DNA from: Teredinibacter turnerae T7901
Lineage (GTDB): Bacteria > Pseudomonadota > Gammaproteobacteria > Pseudomonadales > Cellvibrionaceae
DNA: 64,000 nucleotides
Assembly: GCF_000023025.1 (NCBI RefSeq)
Contig: NC_012997.1
Coordinates: 1,782,764 to 1,846,763, forward strand
Direction of reading: 5' to 3'
Below are positions 57,380 to 64,000 of this stretch, in pieces. Every line of letters starts with the position of its first letter. Position 1 is the stretch's first letter. The position numbers and the translations under genes are program-made. The notes under the pieces are model-generated. The model was not told the origin of the DNA. It searched no databases and saw nothing but the letters and a program-made list of their open reading frames with translations.

Positions 57380-58186
57380 ATGTGCAGGTTGTATGGTGTA
57401 AGCAGACACGGTTACAACAGTTGGCGACGAAGGGGCGAGAGTAGGCGTAAGCGGGAAGATAGCGAGATCTACTCACTGATTAACCGTATTTTTCAAAAGC
57501 ACCAAGGATGCTACGGAAGCCCGAAGATAACGCAGGAGCTACGCAAACAGGGGGTCAATGTAGGTCAGAAAAGGGTGGCCAGGCTCATGCAGGAGCACGG
57601 ACTAAAGGCTGTAAAGGCCAGAATGTACAGGACAAAGGCTTATCAGCATGTATTTCAGAAAGCGAGCCCTAACCGAATAAAGGATTTTACCCCAACGGGA
57701 ATTAATCAGCTTTGGGTAGCAGACGTGACCTATATCCGCATGCCAGATGAAAGCTGGCAATACCTATCGGTCATCATGGATCGCTACAGTCGTCGAATAA
57801 TAAGTTGGTCTCTTGGAGAAAATCGTACAGCGGAATTGACGAGCAACACCCTTGCGAGGGCAATGCGGAATCGCAAAGGCGCGAAAAACGTTATTCTGCA
57901 TTCAGACAAAGGGATAGAATATATCGCAACATCATTTAGAAGAAAGCTACACCACTACGGCATACAGCAAAGCATGAATGGTGTTAAGCAAATGAATGAC
58001 AATGCGCATATCGAGTCTTTCTTTCAGGATTTTAAAACAGAAAGAATTAAGAGGAAGGCTTTTAATACGGTAGATGAGTTGAGGGGAATAATCAGCGAAT
58101 ACATGCGCTACTACAACCATGAGCGTTCGCATTCGGTGATTGGGTATATATCACCCGCTAAATTTGAGAGTAGAATAGCGGTTTAA
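57380..58186 (+). CDS. IS3-family transposase OrfB
   Basis: Catalytic DDE integrase frame of 268 residues from ATG 57380. The frame is open upstream to the A8G run, so the active form is probably an OrfAB fusion made by -1 frameshifting. The catalytic residues are the Asp in WVADVTYI, the Asp in LHSDKGIEY and the Glu in NAHIESFF, followed by YNHERSHSVIGYISPAKFE. It is intact. Confidence 0.93.
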   Translation: MCRLYGVSRHGYNSWRRRGESRRKREDSEIYSLINRIFQKHQGCYGSPKITQELRKQGVNVGQKRVARLMQEHGLKAVKARMYRTKAYQHVFQKASPNRIKDFTPTGINQLWVADVTYIRMPDESWQYLSVIMDRYSRRIISWSLGENRTAELTSNTLARAMRNRKGAKNVILHSDKGIEYIATSFRRKLHHYGIQQSMNGVKQMNDNAHIESFFQDFKTERIKRKAFNTVDELRGIISEYMRYYNHERSHSVIGYISPAKFESRIAV

Positions 58187-58290
58187 CAAACAGGTGTGTG
58201 CAAAAGCGGGTTAGGTTCCCGCCTACGGCGCCGGACACAGCAAAGCTGCGTCGGTTGTTGAGGCGTTATGCTTGCAACGGATAAAGTTTT

Positions 58291-58650
58291 ATGGAATGTT
58301 TAGAATTTAAGAAAAAACATAAAAAATATTCTCAATTTCCACTAACAAGAGAACTAAGTGAGTCGGAAGAGTATGAATTGTTTTTGAATCATTTGGATTC
58401 TTGCGGAGAGTGTTATGAGTGGGATTTAAATATAAGTATAGAAAAACGAGGGTTTAGTAGTAAGAATTTTCCCTGTGTACATATTGCGTATCATGTCACT
58501 GCAGGTTTAGCAGATAATATCGATCCTTGGGATGATCCTGACATTGTTTTAGTAAAAACATCGCATGGGTATGGAATCCCAATTCGGGATGGTGGTAGTT
58601 CTATGATAAAAGTTGAAAATTGTCCTTGGTGCGGTATAAAAATCAAATGA
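58291..58650 (+). CDS. Cassette 28: protein with CxxC motifs, unknown
   Basis: Cassette 58266-58750. Protein of 119 residues with CGEC near residue 38 and a C-terminal CPWCG, a likely zinc site. The middle segment has DPWDDPDIVLVKTSHGYGIP. Not recognised beyond that. Confidence 0.6.
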   Translation: MECLEFKKKHKKYSQFPLTRELSESEEYELFLNHLDSCGECYEWDLNISIEKRGFSSKNFPCVHIAYHVTAGLADNIDPWDDPDIVLVKTSHGYGIPIRDGGSSMIKVENCPWCGIKIK

Positions 58651-58669
58651 ACTACCAAATTGAAACAAG

Positions 58670-58756
58670 GCATAACAAGGCCAACCACAACCGCCGTAAA
58701 ACGGCTCGGGCCGAATTGTGCTTCGCACAATTCGGCCCGTGTTGACGACGTTATAA
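58670..58756 (+). repeat. attC 28
   Basis: Cores GCATAAC (58670) and GTTATAA (58750). Short (87 bp), with a perfect inner hairpin around GGGCCGAATTGTGC. Confidence 0.88.
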
Positions 58757-59170
58757 AGCGTCGAATAAGTTAACTTTGAGGCGCTATGTTTTGGTTAATC
58801 GCTGTCGGTTAGCTAGGGATTTGGTGGCTCAAATTGGAGCTTTACTTGCTGCAAGTTGTAGGGTTCCTAATGTAGTTCTGGCCTCGGAGAGCGAGTCATC
58901 TGCTAATTGGTGCCGGTTGTTCTCTTCGCTGTCGTTCGGGCTTTGAAAATAATTGGCAATTTTGCGCGGTGTTCTCATCGCACATTTAAAGTGAGTAGTA
59001 GTTTTTAATCTGTCGCAGGGTCGTTTGGTCTCAATAATTTGGGCTTGTCGCGTAAGCTGTTATAACAATTACAGCCACCAGACCCACACTGCTACGCTTG
59101 TTTTTGTGCATTCGCTGCGCTCATTATTACACAAAACCAAGCTCCACTGTGCGGGCAGGTGCTGTAGGCG
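58751..59170 (+). other. Cassette 29: gene-less cassette, type B copy 7
   Basis: 420 bp, subfamily of copy 3. The frame beginning ATGTCGCAG in other copies has CTG here instead of ATG, evidence against it being a gene. Confidence 0.75.
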
Positions 59171-59176
59171 TTATGC
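59060..59176 (+). repeat. attC 29 (class B)
   Basis: Cores TTATAAC (59060) and GTTATGC (59170). Confidence 0.9.
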
Positions 59177-59202
59177 ATCGAAAAAATACGGAGTAAACGT
59201 AA

Positions 59203-59495
59203 ATGAAAGGGTATTTGGTATTAGACTTATCCATCAAAGTGCTAGAAGGTTTCTTGGAGTATGCCGAGAAAATTCCAACGTTTATAGATAAGCATGGTGG
59301 TAGGTATATCGTCCAAGGAGTTGTTCCTGAAAAAATGGAAGGCAATTGGAGTCCAGAACGGTTAGTGATTTTGGAATTTCCTTCAACAGAAAAAGCTAAA
59401 AATTCTTAGCTGATCCAGAAGCGCAAGAGCTATTTTCATTGCGCCACAAAACAACAAATAGTCAATTAATATTGGTAGAGGGGGGTATCCAGTAA
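59203..59495 (+). pseudogene. Cassette 30: DUF1330-like gene, frameshifted
   Basis: Cassette 59171-59608. The ORF stops at 59409 after 68 residues (MKGYLVLDLSIKVLEGFLEY and on to PERLVILEFPSTEKAK). One extra A in the run near 59398 would continue the frame as KFLADPEAQELFSLRHKT and end at 59495 just before the attC, giving the usual DUF1330 length of about 96. So it is a single-base deletion in an A run, a sequencing error or a slippage site. The function of DUF1330 is not established. Confidence 0.75.
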
Positions 59496-59497
59496 AT

Positions 59498-59614
59498 GCA
59501 TAACAAACCGCTGCACGCCGACACATACTGCTACGCTCGTTTTTGTGTGTCGCTGCGCGCCACTTTACACAAAAACGCTCTCCGCTGTATGCGCGGGTGA
59601 GCGGGGCGTTATGT
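59498..59614 (+). repeat. attC 30 (class C)
   Basis: Cores GCATAAC (59498) and GTTATGT (59608). Confidence 0.9.
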
Positions 59615-59639
59615 GTAGCCGTTTAGGCAAGGAATAAAA

Positions 59640-59903
59640 ATGGAAAATTTGATTGTTCTGATTGCTTCCATTCTCTTTGCAAATTGGATGATTTGTGCTT
59701 TTTATACCAAAGAGTATATTGATTTGGCACCTAAGATTCATAGCTTATTTGTTCTAGATGTGGCGTATATGTGGTGTCTACCAATAATTGGCCCAATTCA
59801 TGTGCGTAATAGAATCAAAGAGCTAAGTAATGCTCAATGTGGTAGAGACGGTAGTAACCATTTAGAGTCCGCTTCGCGGTATGATGATTGGGAAGGTGAG
59901 TAA
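59640..59903 (+). CDS. Cassette 31: small protein with membrane segments
   Basis: Cassette 59609-59991. Protein of 87 residues with a hydrophobic N terminus (about 4-22) and a second hydrophobic stretch (about 35-53), then an acidic tail (SRYDDWEGE). GGAATAAAA precedes the ATG. Not recognised. Confidence 0.65.
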   Translation: MENLIVLIASILFANWMICAFYTKEYIDLAPKIHSLFVLDVAYMWCLPIIGPIHVRNRIKELSNAQCGRDGSNHLESASRYDDWEGE

Positions 59904-59939
59904 ATTAGCTGGCAATATGGTTTTCTTTTGCGGTCAAAC

Positions 59940-59997
59940 ACATAACCAACTCAGCCAGTCGGACCTCCGTTCCGGCCGCTGCTGCAGGGCGTTAGGC
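59940..59997 (+). repeat. attC 31
   Basis: Cores ACATAAC (59940) and GTTAGGC (59991). At 58 bp it is the shortest site in the array. Confidence 0.85.
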
Positions 59998-60020
59998 CTA
60001 CGGAATCAAGGGCGTGAACT

Positions 60021-60866
60021 ATGATCAATAATATTAAAAATATAATCTTTGTAATATTTATATCTATTTCTCTAATATCCAAAGCCTACGGAAGTGAAAT
60101 TTTGGTTGTTGACCATAAGAAAGAGCGTGAACTTCAAACTTGCAACAATGAAAAAACGTTGTTTTGGGCTTTGAGTGTTGCTGCAGGATTAACACCCTAT
60201 AAAAAAGTTTCAAAATTACGCGGCGGAGAGAAACTAAAGTATAAGACCTCTGATGGAGTCGAGCTTAGCGGAATTAAGCTCTCATCAGAAACAAAAACAA
60301 ATACATATATTCTACTGATCCAGGGTAATGGATTTCCTGCGGGAAGGCTAATTCAAGAATTTGAGAGGTTTCGGGATAAAGGTATTGACGTTTATGCTTT
60401 TGACTTCAGAGGGTATAAAAAATCACAGGGCAAGAGACGAATTTGGGCGATGCTTCAGGATTATTCTGAGATTCTTGATTGGCTGAACTCGAATTACTCT
60501 AAGCGTATTATTTATGCAACTTCATACGGAGGTGTAATTGCCTCAAATGTTATAAGTGATTATTCGTTATACGATTTGGTTTTTTTTGACTCCGTAATTT
60601 CAAGAGCAAGCTATGTAGTAGAGTGCTCAAAGAATTATGATCCAGTTGAAAAACTACCAAACGTGTGCGGGAGTTTAATTGTTCAAGCGAATGATAAAGA
60701 TCGCTTTTACACCGGCGGTCTCTTGGGTGAACTAATGGAAGCTGCAACTGATTGCGGTGGAAAACATGTGGTCCAGCCAGGTTTGGCTCATCCTTTTGAG
60801 GAAAAAGCAGACCAAATATCAACTAGAATGAAAAAACTTGAAGAATTAATAGTGCCATTACTATGA
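60021..60866 (+). CDS. Cassette 32 gene 1: exported alpha/beta hydrolase
   Basis: Protein of 281 residues in a two-gene cassette (59992-61494). A signal peptide (IIFVIFISISLISKAYG) precedes an alpha/beta-hydrolase domain. The nucleophile elbow is ATSYGGVIA (Ser168), preceded by FDFRGYKKSQGK; the acid is probably Asp225 (VQANDKDR) and the histidine His257 (GLAHPFEEK). The start overlap with the next gene (ATGA) shows they are a unit. The substrate is unknown. Confidence 0.78.
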   Translation: MINNIKNIIFVIFISISLISKAYGSEILVVDHKKERELQTCNNEKTLFWALSVAAGLTPYKKVSKLRGGEKLKYKTSDGVELSGIKLSSETKTNTYILLIQGNGFPAGRLIQEFERFRDKGIDVYAFDFRGYKKSQGKRRIWAMLQDYSEILDWLNSNYSKRIIYATSYGGVIASNVISDYSLYDLVFFDSVISRASYVVECSKNYDPVEKLPNVCGSLIVQANDKDRFYTGGLLGELMEAATDCGGKHVVQPGLAHPFEEKADQISTRMKKLEELIVPLL

Positions 60867-61369
60867 AAAACGAAGAAATTGGTCGATTGGGTGTAGCTTG
60901 CATTCTAGCAGTGTTAGGCGCACTAGTAGAGGCTCAATCGGATTACTGCAAAGACGTTAGCTTATTTAGAAACCCAATATTGTGGTGGTTAATAATGATT
61001 GTTGGGGCTGGAATAACCTTGGATGCTACAAAAGGATCTAGTAAGAAAGTATTGCTAGCCTCGTCAACTATAACGACAATAAGTTTTTTTTCAGTTGCCA
61101 CATTCATGTTTTTGCTAGATCAAACCAATAATTTCTGCTTTTCTGGAATCACCACAAATCATCCAGCATTTGAAATACTTTCTGGATTCGTGTTTGTGGC
61201 GACTATAGGTAGCATATTTTTACTGTCACATAGCAGCCCTATTTTAAAAAGCATAGTAACTGTTGCATCAAATGCTAATACTCCAGAGAGAATTGAAAAT
61301 ATAGAAAAAACAATTAGAGCATTAGTTGGTTTGGCTGCTGCTATCGTACTAGTACTGCAAATAAGGTAG
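60863..61369 (+). CDS. Cassette 32 gene 2: four-segment membrane protein
   Basis: Protein of 168 residues that overlaps the hydrolase gene by four bases. Hydrophobic segments lie at about 8-24, 36-52, 65-85 and 104-122, and a fifth ends the protein (about 148-166). Not recognised; the overlap suggests it works with the hydrolase, perhaps as partner or immunity-like protein, which is speculation. Confidence 0.68.
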   Translation: MKNEEIGRLGVACILAVLGALVEAQSDYCKDVSLFRNPILWWLIMIVGAGITLDATKGSSKKVLLASSTITTISFFSVATFMFLLDQTNNFCFSGITTNHPAFEILSGFVFVATIGSIFLLSHSSPILKSIVTVASNANTPERIENIEKTIRALVGLAAAIVLVLQIR

Positions 61370-61383
61370 CTAAGAATTGAAAA

Positions 61384-61500
61384 GCTTAACAAACGCTTCC
61401 AGTCTGACGTCAAAACCTCCGTATTTTTGTGTTACTCGCTGCGCTCAAACATTAACACAAAAACACTCCGGTTTCGGCGCAGCTGAAGCGGGCGTTAACT
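61384..61500 (+). repeat. attC 32
   Basis: Cores GCTTAAC (61384) and GTTAACT (61494). Confidence 0.88.
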
Positions 61501-61504
61501 GCCT

Positions 61505-61897
61505 ATGAAATTGAGTACCGATTTTGACAAGATAGGGTTTCATGACGCATCAATTGAAAAGATTGAACGTCAATCTGACTCTGTGATTTTAGATATAAAA
61601 GGCGCTTTTATATCTAAAGAGCATCCAGATTCTGAAGGTCAAGACTGGAGAGTTGAAAAAGCAATACTAGAAATTCTCGGAGTAACCGAAGAACGAGCTA
61701 CGTATTGGGACGATGATAAGGCAGCAAAGGATCACCCAGAGCCAGAGTTCCCATTGGATGAAATCATGCATGCACATTTTGAGGATGGTGTGTTTTCATT
61801 CGATGGCTTTAAACAAACTGTGCCGTGGTACGAGTGGTTCATAACCGCAAATGCTTTCATCTTGGAGGTTAAAAGTGCAACCAAGTTAAGCAGTTAA
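61505..61897 (+). CDS. Cassette 33: small acidic protein, possibly Imm50-like
   Basis: Cassette 61495-61996. Soluble acidic protein of 130 residues. The opening GFHDASIEKIERQSDSVILD resembles the FHDA-type start of Imm50-like immunity proteins. The rest is Asp/Glu/Trp-rich. The assignment is weak; no toxin gene is adjacent. Confidence 0.5.
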   Translation: MKLSTDFDKIGFHDASIEKIERQSDSVILDIKGAFISKEHPDSEGQDWRVEKAILEILGVTEERATYWDDDKAAKDHPEPEFPLDEIMHAHFEDGVFSFDGFKQTVPWYEWFITANAFILEVKSATKLSS

Positions 61898-62002
61898 CAA
61901 AGCTATCAAATTGACGGCTTTTCCGTCGGTTGTTTTGTGGCTTTACGCTACGCTACCACAAAGCAACCAACTTCAAAGCCGCAATTTATAGCGGCGTTAG
62001 CA
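61892..62002 (+). repeat. attC 33
   Basis: Cores AGTTAAC (61892) and GTTAGCA (61996). Confidence 0.88.
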
Positions 62003-62027
62003 CTCAAATGAACAAGGAGACTACGAA

Positions 62028-62858
62028 TTGAGAAAACCAAGACTGTTTATAGCTTCCTCTTCTGAAAGTCTGGCGATTGCAGAAGCTGTGAACGTAAATC
62101 TAGATCATGAGTTTGAAATCACAGTCTGGAAAAACGGAACATTTAAACTTTCGTCTTCAACAATTGATGATCTGGTTGAAAAGTCTTCATTTGTTGATTT
62201 CGCTTTGTTCATATTTGCTCCTGATGACATATCGGAAATAAGAAGCAGAAAAGAGCATGTCGTAAGAGATAATGTAATTTTTGAAATGGGCCTATTTGTT
62301 GGTGCCATTGGAAAGTCCCGTTCATTTATATTAAAGCCCCGTGGAATTGAAATGCATTTGCCAACTGATTTGCTAGGAGTTACACCAGCAGATTACGATG
62401 CGGGTAGGTCTGATGGTGATTTAGTTTCGGCAACTAATAGAGCTTGCTCTCTCATTAAATCCGAAGTTGAAAGATTAGGGATAATCAATCACGCTGCGCT
62501 TTCTGAATCTAAAAAGATTATGGTTAATCCCACGACTTATGAACTTAAAGAGCAAGACTATCGTTTTCTTGCTGCTTGCTTGCAAAGCCATACTGCCGAT
62601 CCTGTTGGGTTGCCATTTCACCGTATTTCAAACTCATTTCGTGGCGCAAATGAAGCAGCATTGCAAATTTCACTTATTAAGCTAGAGCGAATGGGCTACC
62701 TAAGTAAAACTGTAGAAACAGATCACCAGGATGGATACGATTTCTATGCATATTCTATTACAGAAATGGGGATTGATGAGTTGCTTAAAAATGAAGACGC
62801 GCTGCAACCAAAAGCACCCGCGCCGCCGGAAAGCTTTGATGATGACATCCCGTTCTAG
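62028..62858 (+). CDS. Cassette 34: TIR-like (CAP12/Pycsar-type) effector
   Basis: Cassette starting 61997. Protein of 276 residues from TTG 62028, with AAGGAGA seven bases upstream. Residues 1-150 match the TIR-like nucleotide-binding domain of CAP12/Pycsar effectors: PRLFIASSSESLAIAEAV, VWKNGTFKLSSSTIDDL, and RDNVIFEMGLFVGAIGKSR with Glu86 as the likely catalytic glutamate. Residues about 170-250 look like a winged-helix domain, followed by an acidic tail. Family members degrade NAD as anti-phage effectors. No cyclase gene is adjacent, so this may be a standalone or sensor-fused defence protein. Confidence 0.82.
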   Translation: MRKPRLFIASSSESLAIAEAVNVNLDHEFEITVWKNGTFKLSSSTIDDLVEKSSFVDFALFIFAPDDISEIRSRKEHVVRDNVIFEMGLFVGAIGKSRSFILKPRGIEMHLPTDLLGVTPADYDAGRSDGDLVSATNRACSLIKSEVERLGIINHAALSESKKIMVNPTTYELKEQDYRFLAACLQSHTADPVGLPFHRISNSFRGANEAALQISLIKLERMGYLSKTVETDHQDGYDFYAYSITEMGIDELLKNEDALQPKAPAPPESFDDDIPF

Positions 62859-62884
62859 TGCTAACAAAGCAATCAACCGGACGC
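62859..62884 (+). repeat. attC 34, left half before IS
   Basis: Core TGCTAAC (62859-62865) and a left arm containing CAATCAACCGG. The right half lies beyond the window, after IS copy 2. Confidence 0.75.
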
Positions 62885-62938
62885 GGAACCTAACCCGATA
62901 ATGCACACACCTCCATATAACTTTGTTGGAGGTGACAA

Positions 62939-63274
62939 ATGGCCAGAAGAAAACATTACAACTCATATGATGACGATTTCAAGGCGACAGCGGTAGCGCT
63001 AACGGAAATTCCTGGGGTGCAAGCAAACCATGTTGCTGAAGCGCTCGATATTCATGAAGTGATGCTATATCGTTGGCGAATGGAAATGCGACGAGGGCAG
63101 ATTAGGGTGAAAAAGAAAAATATACAGATAGATCCAGATATTAAATCGGAGTTGAAAAGGCTGCGTAAGCTGGAGCGGGAGCACAATCTCTTGCAAGAAG
63201 AGCACGCCCTTTTAAAAAAAGCCATCCAGCACTCTTTGCAAAAAAAAGAGAAATCTTTGAATTCATCGACCTAA
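62939..63274 (+). CDS. IS3-family transposase OrfA, copy 2
   Basis: 111 residues, the same protein as the OrfA at 57018, with the same hairpin over the ribosome binding site and the same A8G run near the 3' end. Confidence 0.92.
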   Translation: MARRKHYNSYDDDFKATAVALTEIPGVQANHVAEALDIHEVMLYRWRMEMRRGQIRVKKKNIQIDPDIKSELKRLRKLEREHNLLQEEHALLKKAIQHSLQKKEKSLNSST

Positions 63275-63300
63275 ATAAGTCGCAGCACAGCATTGCGCTA

Positions 63301-64000
63301 ATGTGCAGGTTGTATGGTGTAAGCAGACACGGTTACAACAGTTGGCGACGAAGGGGCGAGAGTAGGCGTAAGCGGGAAGATAGCGAGATCTACTCACTGA
63401 TTAACCGTATTTTTCAAAAGCACCAAGGATGCTACGGAAGCCCGAAGATAACGCAGGAGCTACGCAAACAGGGGGTCAATGTAGGTCAGAAAAGGGTGGC
63501 CAGGCTCATGCAGGAGCACGGACTAAAGGCTGTAAAGGCCAGAATGTACAGGACAAAGGCTTATCAGCATGTATTTCAGAAAGCGAGCCCTAACCGAATA
63601 AAGGATTTTACCCCAACGGGAATTAATCAGCTTTGGGTAGCAGACGTGACCTATATCCGCATGCCAGATGAAAGCTGGCAATACCTATCGGTCATCATGG
63701 ATCGCTACAGTCGTCGAATAATAAGTTGGTCTCTTGGAGAAAATCGTACAGCGGAATTGACGAGCAACACCCTTGCGAGGGCAATGCGGAATCGCAAAGG
63801 CGCGAAAAACGTTATTCTGCATTCAGACAAAGGGATAGAATATATCGCAACATCATTTAGAAGAAAGCTACACCACTACGGCATACAGCAAAGCATGAAT
63901 GGTGTTAAGCAAATGAATGACAATGCGCATATCGAGTCTTTCTTTCAGGATTTTAAAACAGAAAGAATTAAGAGGAAGGCTTTTAATACGGTAGATGAGT
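63301..64000 (+). CDS. IS3-family transposase OrfB, copy 2 (partial)
   Basis: First 233 codons of OrfB, matching copy 1 and including all three catalytic acidic residues (ADVTYI, HSDKGIEY, HIESFF). The end is beyond the window. Confidence 0.9.
   Translation, partial: MCRLYGVSRHGYNSWRRRGESRRKREDSEIYSLINRIFQKHQGCYGSPKITQELRKQGVNVGQKRVARLMQEHGLKAVKARMYRTKAYQHVFQKASPNRIKDFTPTGINQLWVADVTYIRMPDESWQYLSVIMDRYSRRIISWSLGENRTAELTSNTLARAMRNRKGAKNVILHSDKGIEYIATSFRRKLHHYGIQQSMNGVKQMNDNAHIESFFQDFKTERIKRKAFNTVDE

Larger units (their letters stand above)
56964..58219 (+). mobile_element. IS3-family insertion sequence, copy 1
   Basis: Element of 1256 bp bounded by imperfect inverted repeats of about 28 bp that start GGAACCTAACCCG and continue TGCACACACCT. 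CGC flanks both ends (56961-56963 and 58220-58222), a likely 3-bp target duplication. It carries orfA and orfB with a -1 frameshift site. It is inserted in the attC of cassette 27. Confidence 0.9.
56938..58271 (+). repeat. attC 27, split by IS
   Basis: Left core TCCTAAC (56938-56944) and right core GTTATGC (58265-58271), separated by the IS3-family element. The left arm (56945-56963) pairs poorly with the right arm (58220-58264). Confidence 0.75.
41938..64000. mobile_element. Chromosomal integron: intI, attI and 34-cassette array
   Basis: A complete integron platform: leftward intI, attI core near 43465, then consecutive cassettes delimited by attC sites of 58-141 bp, all oriented the same way, running past the window end. 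The sites fall into a few recurring sequence classes, the signature of large sedentary chromosomal integrons. Cassette genes are on the plus strand, AT-richer than the backbone and mostly of unknown function. Confidence 0.95.
62885..64000 (+). mobile_element. IS3-family insertion sequence, copy 2 (runs off window)
   Basis: Appears identical to copy 1 over the visible 1116 bases, including the left inverted repeat, hairpin and frameshift site. It is preceded by CGC (62882-62884), as is copy 1. The right end is outside the window. Confidence 0.92.

Noticed and set aside
43465-64000. CRISPR array as an explanation of the repeats
   Set aside because: Repeats are 58-141 bp with RYYYAAC/GTTRRRY cores, separated by whole genes; no short regular repeats or cas genes.

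Overview
The window reads as a gammaproteobacterial chromosome, most likely from the Cellvibrionaceae (Saccharophagus/Teredinibacter type). I infer this from gene order that mixes Pseudomonas-like blocks (tmk-holB-pilZ-tatD, cysB-cysH-thrH, purB-hflD-mnmA) with a fatty-acid cluster lacking fabH, and from protein character; no rRNA or tRNA gene was seen.

Positions 1-41.8 kb are ordinary backbone. They hold the start of rne with a long structured leader, and divergent rluC with a HAD phosphatase and a GNAT protein. Then come yheS and yceF on the minus strand, and the large envelope/lipid block yceD-rpmF-plsX-fabD-fabG-acpP-fabF-pabC-mltG-tmk-(rluA)-holB-pilZ-tatD. A metabolic stretch follows (dUTPase, mdh, bcp, an AraC regulator, an isolated yajC, D-cysteine desulfhydrase with an AGCS symporter, a 5'-nucleotidase, a TauE exporter). 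Next is the sulfur block cysB/thioredoxin-like/cysH/thrH, where cysB carries an in-frame TAG at codon 5. The backbone ends with roxA-purB-hflD-mnmA and lolCDE.

From 41.9 kb to the window end lies a sedentary chromosomal integron. The integrase gene intI reads leftward from a strong promoter whose -10 is covered by a LexA-type operator. The attI core is near 43465, and about 34 cassettes follow, all in the same orientation and each ending in an attC site. Twenty-three cassettes carry genes, mostly small secreted, lipoprotein or membrane proteins. Recognisable products are a complete COQ7-type di-iron hydroxylase, a TIR-like (CAP12/Pycsar-type) putative defence effector, a PIN-like protein, an alpha/beta hydrolase paired with a membrane protein, and a frameshifted DUF1330 gene. 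Eleven cassettes have no convincing gene and fall into two repeated families: type A (4 copies, 461-462 bp) and type B (7 copies, 420-422 bp). They punctuate the array every one to four coding cassettes.

Two apparently identical copies of an IS3-family element (about 1256 bp; the second runs off the window) sit at equivalent positions inside two different attC sites. The attC halves facing each other across the intervening segment (right of copy 1, left of copy 2) pair better than the halves flanking copy 1, which suggests that the segment between the copies entered as a circle by recombination between IS copies. The repeated gene-less cassettes, the IS/attC relationship and the cassette-borne COQ7 and TIR genes are the most unusual content.
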